A DNA stretch of 64,000 nt from Kineobactrum salinum (lineage in GTDB: Bacteria > Pseudomonadota > Gammaproteobacteria > Pseudomonadales > Halieaceae), in assembly GCF_010669285.1 (NCBI RefSeq), contig NZ_CP048711.1, forward strand, positions 806,001 through 870,000, given 5' to 3'. Below the pieces are notes generated by a model that made no database searches, was not told the DNA's origin, and saw only the letters and a list, made by a program, of their open reading frames with translations. A program made the translations under genes and the position numbers. Below are positions 8,580-17,168 of this stretch, piece by piece. Position 1 is the stretch's first letter. Each line of letters begins with the position of its first letter.

Positions 8580-9956
8580 ATGGGAATTTACAGTTTCAAA
8601 CTACCGGACCTCGGCGAAGGCATCGTCGAATCGGAAATCAGCAAATGGCACGTCGCAGTCGGTGACAGCGTCACCGAAGATCAGCATATCGCCGATGTAA
8701 TGACCGACAAGGCCGTGGTGGAAGTGACAGCCCCCGTCGACGGCGTGGTAACCGCCCTGGCCTGCGAGGCGGGCGAGGTACTGGCCGTGGGCCGCGAGCT
8801 GATCCGCTTCGAAGTGGCGGGCAAGGGCAATGTCGAAGCCGGAGCCGGGCAACCCGCCGCCGATGAGCCGCCCGCAGCCGGGCCAGCCCAATCACAGGCA
8901 CCGCAGGACGCCGACACAGCACCCGCACCAGAAGGGGCAGGCAACGATGACAGCGGCGCCAGCGCCAAAGAGCGCAGCGCCGGGACGACGGCGACAACAT
9001 CCGACATACTCCCGGCGCAAGCCGCGACCAGCGCTGAAACAGCCGCCGGCCTGCACAGCGAAGCCCCTGCTCCGGCCCTGCCCCACCGCACCGTACTGAC
9101 CTCGCCCTCCGTCCGCCAGCGGGCCAGGGAACAGGGTATCGACCTCAGCCTGGTGCCGGGCAGCGGTCGCGAAGGCCGTATCGACAATCGCGACCTGGAC
9201 GCATTTATCGCCGCCACCGGCTCCCGGGCCGGCGGCAGTCAGCTACGCCGACGCAGCGGCAGCAGGGAAATACCCATCACCGGCCTGCGCCGGGTCATCG
9301 CCCGCAAACTGGCCGCGGCCAAGCGCAATATTCCGCACTACTCCTATATCGAGGAAATCGACCTAACCCGGCTGGAGGAGCTGCGCGCACAGCTGAACAG
9401 CAATCGCAAGGACGGGCAAGCCAAACTGACCCTGCTGCCCTTCATCATGCTGGCGCTGGTACGGGTGCTGCCCCGCTTTCCACATTGCAATGCACACTTC
9501 GATGACGAGACCGAGGTCCTGACCGAATACGAGGCGGCACATATCGGTATCGCCACGATGACCGAACGCGGCCTGATGGTGCCGGTACTGCGCCACGTCG
9601 AGGCACTGGACCTGTGGCAGGTGGCGGACGAGCTTGCCCGCCAGGGAGAGGCGGTGCGGCAGCAGCGCGCCCCGGCGGCGGACCTGAAAGGCTCTACCAT
9701 CACGATCACCAGCCTCGGTGCGATCGGCGGCATCGCCACCACACCGGTCATCAATGCGCCGGAAACAGCCATCATCGGCATCAACAAACTGCAGCAGCGG
9801 CCGGTGGTGCGCGATGGCAACATCGTGGTGCGGAGCATGATGAACATATCCGCCTCGTTCGACCATCGCATTGTCGACGGCTATGATGGCGCCCAGCTGG
9901 TGCAGGCGCTGAAACAGCTGCTGGAGCAGCCGGGCGCTATTTTTGTGCCTTATTAA
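8580..9956 (+). CDS. bkdB: Branched-chain 2-oxoacid dehydrogenase E2 (dihydrolipoyl acyltransferase)
   Basis: A 458-residue core subunit. One lipoyl domain (residues ~1-80) carries the modified lysine in VMTDKAVVE. A long Ala/Pro/Glu-rich flexible linker follows (~80-165). The peripheral-subunit-binding domain is at ~170-215 (SPSVRQRAREQGIDLS, GREGRIDNRDL). The acyltransferase domain ends with the catalytic SFDHRIVDGYDGA (His and Asp). No E3 (lipoamide dehydrogenase) gene follows; the operon ends in a large palindromic repeat 5 bp after the stop. E3 is presumably shared with the other 2-oxoacid dehydrogenases. Confidence 0.93.
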   Translation: MGIYSFKLPDLGEGIVESEISKWHVAVGDSVTEDQHIADVMTDKAVVEVTAPVDGVVTALACEAGEVLAVGRELIRFEVAGKGNVEAGAGQPAADEPPAAGPAQSQAPQDADTAPAPEGAGNDDSGASAKERSAGTTATTSDILPAQAATSAETAAGLHSEAPAPALPHRTVLTSPSVRQRAREQGIDLSLVPGSGREGRIDNRDLDAFIAATGSRAGGSQLRRRSGSREIPITGLRRVIARKLAAAKRNIPHYSYIEEIDLTRLEELRAQLNSNRKDGQAKLTLLPFIMLALVRVLPRFPHCNAHFDDETEVLTEYEAAHIGIATMTERGLMVPVLRHVEALDLWQVADELARQGEAVRQQRAPAADLKGSTITITSLGAIGGIATTPVINAPETAIIGINKLQQRPVVRDGNIVVRSMMNISASFDHRIVDGYDGAQLVQALKQLLEQPGAIFVPY

Positions 9957-9961
9957 CCTGT

Positions 9962-10185
9962 TGGACGGCACTTGCTTTAATGGTTAGGTGCCAATAATCC
10001 GGTCACTACTTCCGGAGAGTACTTTCGAGACACGCCGTGAACCCGTCCATGGGGGCTCGGTTGCCGCAGGGCCTGCCCCGCGAACGCAGTGAGTGCTTTG
10101 GGCATCCATGCGGCAAACGGTCTCGAAAGTACTCTCCGAAAGTAGCGCCCTCACATCGAGCGAGGCCCTAAACAAGTGCCATCCA
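9962..10185 (+). repeat. Multi-stem palindromic element, copy 1
   Basis: A large foldable element just after bkdB. A 28-bp outer stem (10004-10031 with 10120-10147, two mismatches, both ending in TTTCGAGAC/GTCTCGAAA) encloses a conserved core. The core reads ACGCCGTGAACCC, a small hairpin around CCATGGGGGCTCGG, then TTGCCGCA pairing with TGCGGCAA. The second hairpin loop carries an insertion of about 36 nt compared with copies 2 and 3. Further out, TGGACGGCACTTG (9962-9974) pairs with CAAGTGCCATCCA (10173-10185) at 12 of 13 positions. It may also act as a terminator for the bkd operon. Confidence 0.85.
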
Positions 10186-10236
10186 TTACTTGGTTAAATT
10201 GTATTTACTTCGGGTCACTCCGATGGCAGGCCGGCG

Positions 10237-10334
10237 TCCTGGAAGGGTGCTTTCGAGACCGTATGCGACATGGATGTCGCATCCGAGCCCCCATGGATGG
10301 GTCTACGGCGTGTCTCGAAAGCACCCTTCCAGGA
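10237..10334 (-). repeat. Multi-stem palindromic element, copy 2 (inverted)
   Basis: Same family as the copy at 9962-10185 but in reverse orientation. The outer stem is 23 bp and perfect (10237-10259 with 10312-10334). Read on the minus strand the core is ACGCCGTAGACCC, a CCA-TCCA-TGG hairpin, GGCTCGG, then ATGCGACA-TCCA-TGTCGCAT. Both the outer stem sequence and the second hairpin differ from copies 1 and 3, yet pairing is kept. The rest of the 9957-10425 gap holds only copy 1 and the avtA leader. Confidence 0.87.
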
Positions 10335-10425
10335 TGTCGGCCGGACTACGAAGTCCCAAACCCTTGATAAAACCACAGGGACCTGCCGCTATTAACCAAA
10401 GACCGACCCAAGGAAACATGAAAAG

Positions 10426-11682
10426 ATGAAGTTATCCGCCTTTGGCGACAAGTTTGCCGGCCAGTCCGGTATCGTCGAGTTGATGAGCGATCTGGGCAGC
10501 GCGCTCAACGAAAACCCCGACATGATTTTCATGGGCGGCGGCAACCCCGGCCGCCTGGCCGAGGTAGAAGCGGTTTTCCAGCAGCGGCTGGAAGCCCTGA
10601 TGCGGGATCCGGCCGGGCGGCACAGCCTGTTCGGGATCTACCAGTCTCCCCAGGGTGACCTGGAGTTCCGCCAGCAGCTGGCTGCATTCCTGCGGGCACA
10701 GCTTGGCTGGAACCTGGGCGCAGCCAATATCGCGGTCGCCAACGGCAGTCAATCGGCATTCTTCATCCTGTTCAACATGCTGGCCGGCGCGATGGCCGAC
10801 GGCAGCCGGCGCGCTATCCACCTGCCGCTGGCGCCGGAGTATCTGGGCTACGCCGATGCCGGGCTCAGCGAACCGTTCTTTACGGCGACGCGGCCTGGGA
10901 TAGAGTTGCTGGACGGACAGCAATTCAAGTATCACGTGGATTTTTCCTCGCTGCAGCTGGACCAACACACCGCAGCCCTGTGCGTCTCCCGTCCCACCAA
11001 TCCTACCGGCAATGTCCTCACCGACGAGGAGGTCGCCCATCTCGATGCGATCGCCCGCGAGCGGGATATTCCGCTGATCATCGATGGCGCCTATGGTCTG
11101 CCCTTTCCCAATATCAGCTTTGTCGCCGCCACGCCGCACTGGAACGACAACACCATCCTTGCGCTGAGCCTGTCCAAGCTGGGACTGCCGGGGGTGCGCA
11201 CCGGCATCATCGTTGCCCGCGAGGAGATCATCGAGGCCTATACCAATGCCAACACCATCGTCAACCTGGCCTGTGGCACGCTGGGACCGGCGATCGCGAA
11301 GGCACTGTTTCGCAGTGGGGAGATCCAGTCCCTGACCCGCGACCATGTCACACCGTTCTATCGCGACCGGTCACAGCAGACGCTGCAGTGGTTCCGCGAG
11401 GAGCTGGGCGACCTGCCCTGGCGCTGCCACAAGCCGGAGGGCGCGATATTTCTGTGGCTCTGGTTCGAGGGCCTGCCGATCACCAGCCAGGAGCTGTATC
11501 AGCGGCTGAAACGGCGCGGTGTGCTGATCGTGCCCGGCCACAACTTTTTTGTCGGCATGACGGATGACTGGAGCCACAAGCACGAATGTGTGCGGGTCTC
11601 CTATGCCCAGGATGCCGGCGCGGTGCGCCAGGGGGTAAAACTGATCGCCGAGGAAGTCAGGCTGGCCTACGAGGACGGCTGA
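10426..11682 (+). CDS. avtA: Valine-pyruvate aminotransferase
   Basis: A 418-residue fold-type I PLP enzyme that interconverts valine + pyruvate and 2-oxoisovalerate + alanine. The sequence follows E. coli AvtA closely: FGDKFAGQSGIVELMSDLG at the start, MGGGNPG, NGSQSAFFILFNMLAG, FPLAPEYIGY-like LPLAPEYLGYADAGLSEPFF, CVSRPTNPTGNVLTDEE, the PLP lysine in LSLSKLGLPGVRTGI, and PEGAIFLWLWFEGLPI. Its product feeds the branched-chain oxoacid dehydrogenase directly upstream. It is separated from bkdB by two palindromic elements and converges on an MFS gene, overlapping its end by 26 bp. Confidence 0.93.
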   Translation: MKLSAFGDKFAGQSGIVELMSDLGSALNENPDMIFMGGGNPGRLAEVEAVFQQRLEALMRDPAGRHSLFGIYQSPQGDLEFRQQLAAFLRAQLGWNLGAANIAVANGSQSAFFILFNMLAGAMADGSRRAIHLPLAPEYLGYADAGLSEPFFTATRPGIELLDGQQFKYHVDFSSLQLDQHTAALCVSRPTNPTGNVLTDEEVAHLDAIARERDIPLIIDGAYGLPFPNISFVAATPHWNDNTILALSLSKLGLPGVRTGIIVAREEIIEAYTNANTIVNLACGTLGPAIAKALFRSGEIQSLTRDHVTPFYRDRSQQTLQWFREELGDLPWRCHKPEGAIFLWLWFEGLPITSQELYQRLKRRGVLIVPGHNFFVGMTDDWSHKHECVRVSYAQDAGAVRQGVKLIAEEVRLAYEDG

Positions 11683-12891
11683 CCTCGGCCGGCGCAGGGT
11701 CCGTTGCGGCGCCCCGCAAGCTGGCATTCCGCTGCCGGCGATGGGACAGCAACGGCACCAGGATCATGAAATAGGACAGCACAAACAGCCCGATGCCGGC
11801 CCAGACCACTCGATTGTAGTCGCCCCCGGCCAACAGTGTGGCCGCAAGCGCCGGACCCACCGCCAGGCCCAGCATCTGGGCGGCGACCGCGTAAACCACG
11901 ACTCTGCCGTGGCGGTCAAAACTCGCCATCGCGGCCAGCAGGAAAGGATGGCTCAGGTTCCAGGCGAAATTGTACACGCACACGGTTACGACGTAGACCA
12001 GTGCACTGAAGGCGTCCAGCACTGCCGCCAGCACCAGCGCGCCCCCCAGTACCCCCACCGCCAGCGGCAGGATGCGTCCGTAGCGGTCACCCGCCATCGC
12101 AGCCACCAGTGCCCCGGCGATGCCCAGGAACTGGGACAGCATCAGGCCGTTGGCGACAGCCTGCTCAGTCATGCCCGCATTGGTGCCGATCAGGAACAGG
12201 TAGGCCCAGATCACGCCCTGGGCCAGAAAATAGGTGAACATTGCCAGGATCGCGAAGCAGCGCATATCAACGCCCATGTCGACAGCGTCGGCGTTGACCT
12301 GCAAATGCTCCTGGCCCGAGTCCGGCAAGCGCGACAGGCACCACCAGCCGGAGAGGCCATACAGCGCAAACCCGATGATCAAGCCCCGCACGCCCACTGC
12401 CTCCAACACTGCCGGCATCACCCACAGGCCCAGCGCGCCAAAGGTCAGCACCCCCATGATCAGATAGCCAAAATTGCGGTCGGAATTGCGGGTCAGGCCC
12501 ATCACTGTAAAAGTGATCGAGATCAGACCACCGGCGCCGACACCGGTAACGAAACGCCACCATGCGAACCAGAGGGTCTGGTCCGCCGCGAGCGACAGCA
12601 GGTTCCCCGCCACAAACAGCAGCAGCGACCCGCGCAGGATGCGTTGCCAGCTGTATTGGTGTCCCCCAGGGCCAGCACCAGGGTGGTCAGCGCTATGCCC
12701 CAGACTTCGGCGGAGGCGATATAACCGGCAGCCTGCTCGCTCAGGCCGTAGAACCCCACCAGTCCCTGCACAAACCCCGGTTGCACGATGAACACCGCCG
12801 CGCCGACTGTCGCCAGAAAGATGGTGGCGAGCAGGGAGCCGCGGCTGTTCACATCCAGCGGTGTGGTGTTAATCTTCACGGCGTCTGGCAT
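11657..12891 (-). CDS. MFS transporter, broken by an apparent 1-base deletion
   Basis: A major facilitator protein of ~12 membrane helices, read in two frames. The N-terminal part starts at 12891 (MPDAVKINTTPLDV) and continues through LLATIFLATVGAAVFIVQPG to LVLALGD. The C-terminal part resumes SWQRILRGSLLLFVAGNL and runs to 11657. The frames join if one base is added in the C5 run at 12665-12669, giving LALGGHQYSWQRIL. No other damage is visible, so a sequencing error is likelier than a pseudogene. It diverges from the LuxR gene, and a 17-bp motif lies 54 bp upstream of its start. The substrate is unknown; it may import the amine handled by the genes at 14-17 kb. Confidence 0.75.
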
Positions 12892-12944
12892 AGTGAGCGC
12901 TTCGACAAGAATACAAGCTCGATTATGCGCAAGCTCACGGCACA

Positions 12945-12961
12945 ACACTATCCGCCAAAAG
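12945..12961 (-). promoter_or_regulatory. 17-bp shared operator candidate, site A
   Basis: Read on the minus strand this is CTTTTGGCGGATAGTGT. The identical 17 bases recur at 13715-13731 on the plus strand. Site A points toward the MFS gene and also ends 1 bp before the luxR start codon, in place of a ribosome site. This is a candidate binding site for the LuxR-type regulator. Confidence 0.55.
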
Positions 12962-12962
12962 T

Positions 12963-13679
12963 ATGACGAACCACAGCGTCAGCGAGAACTTTCCGAATCA
13001 TTTCCAGCGCGAAAGCCTGGACCTGGTCAATAATCTGCTGCCGCTGAGTTCCTCGGGGTTCTACCTGGTCGGCCCGGACATGCGTCACCGAGGGGTGGTG
13101 TTGCGCAACCTGCCGGCCCAGGCCGAGCGGGACTATGCCCGCAGTTTTCGCGAACTGGACCCCTTGCGCCCGAGCCGGTTCCAGCGCAGCGATACCCGGG
13201 TGGCCTGCATCGACGAACTGGCGACGGAAGCGGAATTGCTGGCCTCGACTTACTACCGGCAGTTCATGGTACCGCTCAACCACCGCCATGTGGCGGACAT
13301 GTTTTTCCGCCGGGACCAGGATATCATTGCCGTGTTGACCATGTTGCGGGCGGCGGACCTGGGTCCGTTTTCCAGCCGGGAGTTGACGCTGTTGCGCACT
13401 CTACAGCCCTTTCTCGAATTCACGCTGAACAGCGTTTATCTGCCCAGGCGCTACCGGGAACGGGAATCCATCCAGCAGCAGCACCAGCTCACCGAGCGCG
13501 AACTGGATGTGGTCGAACTGATCATAGCCGGCGCCAGCAACAAGATGATCGCAGCGGAACTGAACCTGGGCATTGCCACGGTAAAAACCCACATCCAGCA
13601 TATCTTTCACAAACTGGAGGTTCCGTCCAGGACGGCGCTGAGTGCCCGCCTGCTGGGCGATCTGAACCTGCGGCAATAA
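12963..13679 (+). CDS. LuxR-family transcriptional regulator
   Basis: A 238-residue regulator. The C-terminal ~60 residues are a LuxR/GerE helix-turn-helix: LTERELDVVELIIAGASNK, EL, GIATVKTHIQHIFHKL. The N-terminal ~160 residues look like a GAF-type sensor (SSGFYLVGPDMRHRGVVL, YYRQFMVPLNHRHVADMFF) with no receiver aspartate or autoinducer-domain signature. No Shine-Dalgarno site precedes ATG 12963, and the 17-bp motif ends at 12961, so binding there could block the gene's own translation or transcription. It diverges from the MFS gene and precedes the phospho-lyase/kinase genes, so it is the likely local controller. Confidence 0.85.
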   Translation: MTNHSVSENFPNHFQRESLDLVNNLLPLSSSGFYLVGPDMRHRGVVLRNLPAQAERDYARSFRELDPLRPSRFQRSDTRVACIDELATEAELLASTYYRQFMVPLNHRHVADMFFRRDQDIIAVLTMLRAADLGPFSSRELTLLRTLQPFLEFTLNSVYLPRRYRERESIQQQHQLTERELDVVELIIAGASNKMIAAELNLGIATVKTHIQHIFHKLEVPSRTALSARLLGDLNLRQ

Positions 13680-13714
13680 TCCCGCCGAAGTCCAGCGGGG
13701 CCACGGCATTCATC

Positions 13715-13731
13715 CTTTTGGCGGATAGTGT
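13715..13731 (+). promoter_or_regulatory. 17-bp shared operator candidate, site B
   Basis: CTTTTGGCGGATAGTGT, an exact copy of 12945-12961 in inverted orientation, 35 bp after the luxR stop. It points toward the phospho-lyase/kinase/SDR genes. Both sites therefore have the same orientation relative to the transcription unit they face. Confidence 0.55.
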
Positions 13732-13763
13732 CGGCGGCCGCAACCCCCTAAGATAGCCCGACA

Positions 13764-13958
13764 CATTGCTGTCTCATGTTTTCGCAGAGTAGGGACTGGG
13801 GACTTCGATCTCCGAGACATCAACCGGGGTGGGGTGTTCAAGACACGCCGTGAACCCCTCCCTGGGGGCTCGGTTGCAGCATCCATGCTGCAAACGGTCT
13901 TGAACACCCCACCCCGGTTGATATCTCTACTCTGGCTGCCGAAATCCAGACAGCAATG
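13764..13958 (+). repeat. Multi-stem palindromic element, copy 3
   Basis: Third member of the family at 9962-10334, here between luxR and the phospho-lyase gene. The outer stem is 31 bp with one mismatch (13814-13844 with 13897-13927, ending TTCAAGAC/GTCTTGAA). The core is ACGCCGTGAACCC, a C4/G4 hairpin, GGCTCGG, then TTGCAGCA-TCCA-TGCTGCAA. A further 11-bp arm pairs CATTGCTGTCT (13764-13774) with AGACAGCAATG (13948-13958). Open frames across it are shadows of the palindrome. Site B and this element account for most of the 13680-14012 gap. Confidence 0.87.
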
Positions 13959-14012
13959 AGTGCCACGATAGCTGTGCACAACCCGAATACCGCGTGGCAA
14001 TGGAGGATTTCC

Positions 14013-15319
14013 GTGACTGAGCAAGGCAACAAATCACTGCTACAGCGCCGCTACCAGGTGCTGGGCAGCCATTCGCCGCTGTTCTACGACGAGCCGCTGC
14101 ATCTGGTGCGGGGTGAGGGCGTGTGGCTCTACGATGTCGATGGGCGCCGCTATCTGGATGTATACAACAATGTACCCCATGTGGGCCACTGTCACCCCAG
14201 GGTGGTCGAGGCGATCGCCCGGCAGGCCGCCACGCTCAACCTGCATACCCGCTACCTGCACGACAATATCGTCAGCTACGCCGAACGCCTGACCGCGAAA
14301 TTCGATCCCTCGCTCAACATGGCCATGCTGGCCTGCAGCGGCAGCGAAGCCAATGAAGTCGCGCTGCGCATGGCCCGCCACCACAGCGGTGGCCAGGGCA
14401 TCATCGTCACCGACTTCGCCTACCATGGCAACACCGAGGCGGTCGCCGAAACAGGCACGAGCTTCATGCCCGAGGCGCAGCTTACCCGCCGGGTCCGGTC
14501 TTTCCCGACCCCGACTGCTACCACCACCCGGACGGGATCAGCCCGGATCGACTGGCGGATTACTACGCCGACGCGGTACAGGCGGCGATCGACGCCTTCG
14601 CCGCGGACGGGATCAAGCTGGCGGGCATTCTGGTGTGTCCGGATTTCGCCAATGAGGGCCTGGTCAATGTGCCGGCCGGGTTCATGGCCAAGGCAGTGGA
14701 CCGGGTACGCGCCGCTGGCGGCCTCTATATCGCCGACGAGGTACAGGGTGGTTTTGGCCGCACCGGCAAATACTGGTGGTCGCACGAATGGTCGGGAGTG
14801 ATTCCCGATATCGTGACGCTGGGCAAACCGATGGGCAACGGTCACCCGGTGTCCGGCGTGGTGGCGCGGGGAGACCTGGTGGAGGCTTTCGGAGCGTGGG
14901 GCATGTATTTCAATACCTTCGCCGGCAACCCGGTTTCCTGCGCCGCAGCGCTGGCGGTGCTGGACGTACTGGAACAGGAGCGATTGCTGGACAACGCGGT
15001 GGAGGTGGGCGCGTACGTGGCCAGCGGCCTGCGCCGCCTGCAGGACAAGCACGAGCTGATTGGCGACGTCCGTGACAAGGGCCTGTTCTTCGGCGTGGAG
15101 CTGGTGAAAAACCGCACCACCCGGGAGCCCGCGGCTGCCGAGAGCAAGGCGCTGGTCAATGCCATGCGTCGTGAAGGGGTGCTGATCAGCGCCATCGGAC
15201 GCCAAGGCCAGGTGCTCAAGATGCGCCCCCCGATGCCTTTTTCCAGGGACAACGCAGACCTGCTGCTGGAGACACTGGACCACTGCCTTGGCGAAACAGG
15301 AAAGGAACAACATGACTGA
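14013..15319 (+). CDS. Class III PLP phospho-lyase (AGXT2L-like), broken by an apparent 1-base deletion
   Basis: A fold-type I PLP enzyme of ~435 residues. GTG 14013 is preferred because GGAGG lies at 14002-14006; an in-frame ATG at 13956 lies inside the palindromic element. NNVPHVGHCHPRVVEA, TRYLHDNIVSYAERL, SGSEANEVALRMAR, YIADEVQGGFGRTG, the PLP lysine in TLGKPMGNGHP, and YFNTFAGNPVSCA resemble human ethanolamine-phosphate and 5-phosphohydroxylysine phospho-lyases more than ordinary transaminases. The frame breaks near 14490-14500; one extra base there restores FPDPDCYHHPDG. The next gene is an APH-type kinase overlapping by 8 bp, the partner expected for a kinase/phospho-lyase pathway that turns an amino alcohol into an aldehyde, ammonia and phosphate. 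Confidence 0.8.
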
Positions 15320-16340
15320 TTTTTATCAATTGGATGCAGCGGGACAAACGGCCTGCATGACCGAGTTGGCGCAGGCGGCACTGACTCACTGGCAGATCGG
15401 CGTAGCTGACCTCGCCCTGATCAAATACCGGGAAAATGCGGTATTCTGTGTAACCGATACTGCCGGCACCCGCTTTGCGCTGCGCATTCACCGGGCCGGC
15501 TACCACAGCGATGCCGAACTGCGCTCGGAATTGCAGTGGATCCGGGCGCTGGACCAGCACGGAATCGCGGTACCCTCCGTCATCCCCACACGAGACGGCG
15601 CCAGCTTCGCTGTCGTGCAGACGGCCAGCGTCCCCGAAGCGCGCCAGGTCGACCTCTTCGCATGGGTATCCGGCAGCCAGTTGGGCGCAGTGGAAGCGGC
15701 CGGCGCCCTTGCCGCACCGGTGGTCGAAACTTACCAGACCATTGGCGCGCTGGCCGCACAACTGCACAACCAGGCCACCTGCTGGCAGCCGCCCGCCGAT
15801 TTTCAGCGCCACAGCTGGGATGCGCCGGGGCTGGCGGGAGAGCAACCTTTCTGGGGCCGTTTCTGGGAGCTGCAGGCGCTCAATCCGGCGCAGCGAAAGC
15901 TGCTGCTGACCGCCCGGGACAGGGTGTTTGCGGACTTGCAGCACTATGGCGCCTCGCCAGAGAACGCGGACCGCTACAGTCTGATCCACGCTGACTTTGT
16001 CGCCGAGAACCTGCTGGTGGACGGCGACCAGGTGCGCCTGATCGACTTCGACGACGCCGGCTTCGGCTGGCATCTGTTCGAACTGGCGACGGCGCTGTAC
16101 TTTGAGAAGGACCAACCCCATTACAGCGATGCGTTTGCCGCCCTGATCGAGGGCTACCGCCGGCACCGCAGCCTGCCGGACGCGCAGTTGGCCCGGATGC
16201 CGTTATTCTACGCAGCGCGAAGCTTCACCTACCTGGGCTGGGTACATACCCGCCAGGAAACCGAAACCGCCCGCGAGATGACGCCGATGCTGATTGAAAA
16301 GGCCTGCGCGGTAACCGACGAATATCTGTCAACACATTGA
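15312..16340 (+). CDS. APH-family small-molecule kinase
   Basis: A 342-residue member of the aminoglycoside/choline/homoserine kinase fold. ATG 15312 has AAAGGAA upstream. The catalytic loop is LIHADFVAENLLVDGDQVRL and the metal-binding stretch is IDFDDAGFGWHLFELA (Brenner and DFD motifs). The N-lobe has YRENAVFCV and FALRIHRAGYHS, with the ATP-contact arginine. It overlaps the phospho-lyase gene by 8 bp. By analogy with hydroxylysine kinase or ethanolamine kinase paired with AGXT2L enzymes, it probably phosphorylates a hydroxyamino compound; bacterial fusions of the two domains are known. An antibiotic-resistance role is less likely in this context. Confidence 0.8.
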   Translation: MTDFYQLDAAGQTACMTELAQAALTHWQIGVADLALIKYRENAVFCVTDTAGTRFALRIHRAGYHSDAELRSELQWIRALDQHGIAVPSVIPTRDGASFAVVQTASVPEARQVDLFAWVSGSQLGAVEAAGALAAPVVETYQTIGALAAQLHNQATCWQPPADFQRHSWDAPGLAGEQPFWGRFWELQALNPAQRKLLLTARDRVFADLQHYGASPENADRYSLIHADFVAENLLVDGDQVRLIDFDDAGFGWHLFELATALYFEKDQPHYSDAFAALIEGYRRHRSLPDAQLARMPLFYAARSFTYLGWVHTRQETETAREMTPMLIEKACAVTDEYLSTH

Positions 16341-16370
16341 AGGCCAGGAACTCACAGGGGAGCCAGAACA

Positions 16371-17155
16371 ATGAATAATCTGCACGACAAGGTAGCAATA
16401 GTCACCGGTTCCGGACAGGGTATCGGTGCGGGTATTGCCCGGGTTTTTGCCCACGCCGGCGCCAGGGTAGTGGTCGCCACCCGTACCGCCAGCAATGGCC
16501 AGGCCACAGTGGACGATATCACCAGCGCCGGTGGCGAGGCACTGCTGATCCAGTGCGATGTCGGCAAGCGCGACGCGGTGGAGGACATGGTGGCGCAGAC
16601 ACTGGCCCATTTTGGCCGCGTTGATATCGGTATCCACAATGCGGCCATCTACCCGCTGCACAATATCGAGGAACTCACCGACGAGGTGTTGGACAATACC
16701 CTGGCCGTCAATATGAAAGCAGCTTTCTGGCTGACCCAGGCCTGTCTGGCACCATTCCGGCAGCAGGGCGGCGGACGGTTGATCTTTACCTCATCGGTGA
16801 CCGGGCCGCGGGTGGCGATGCCGGGCACCTCACACTACGCCATGTCCAAGGGGGGCTGAACGGTTTTATCCGCACTGCGGCGCTGGAATTTGCCCGCCAG
16901 AACATCACCGTAAACGGGGTTGAGCCCGGCTATATTCTCACCCAGGCCATGTCCGCGCTGGGCGACGAGGCCGCATTGCAGGCCATGGCCGAATGCATTC
17001 CCCAGGGCAGGCTGGGAGCGCCCGAAGACATCGCCCATGCGATGCTGTTCCTGGCCTCGGACGAGGCCTCCTACATCACGGGCCAGACCATTGTGGTCGA
17101 CGGCGGTTCCACGCTGCCAGAGAGTCAGGTGGTAATGGACGGGTTCTACGATTGA
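16371..17155 (+). CDS. Short-chain dehydrogenase/reductase, broken by an apparent 1-base deletion
   Basis: A classical SDR of ~261 residues, a NAD(P)-dependent oxidoreductase. The first frame holds the cofactor motif GSGQGIGAGIA, the NAA motif in IHNAAIYP, and the catalytic Ser...Tyr-x3-Lys (FTSSVTG, HYAMSKGG). Translation then stops at 16857. The C-terminal half, FIRTAALEFARQ to FLASDEASYITGQTIVVDGG, continues in the next frame. One extra G in the G6 run at 16850-16855 joins them as SKGGLNGFIRTAAL. It is 30 bp downstream of the kinase, so it probably oxidises or reduces the aldehyde made by the kinase/phospho-lyase pair; that role is inferred. Confidence 0.82.
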
Positions 17156-17168
17156 ATCGATTGCGCCT

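Noticed and set aside
9984-10429. Three short open frames between bkdB and avtA
   Set aside because: They are products of the palindromic elements, with no ribosome site and no independent protein signal.
11741-12724. Plus-strand 327-codon frame opposite the MFS gene
   Set aside because: His/Gln-rich antisense translation of membrane helices, without a ribosome site; it persists only because the real gene is GC-rich.
13710-14032. Two minus-strand frames upstream of the phospho-lyase gene
   Set aside because: They lie across palindromic element copy 3 and repeat the same shadow peptide seen at copies 1 and 2.
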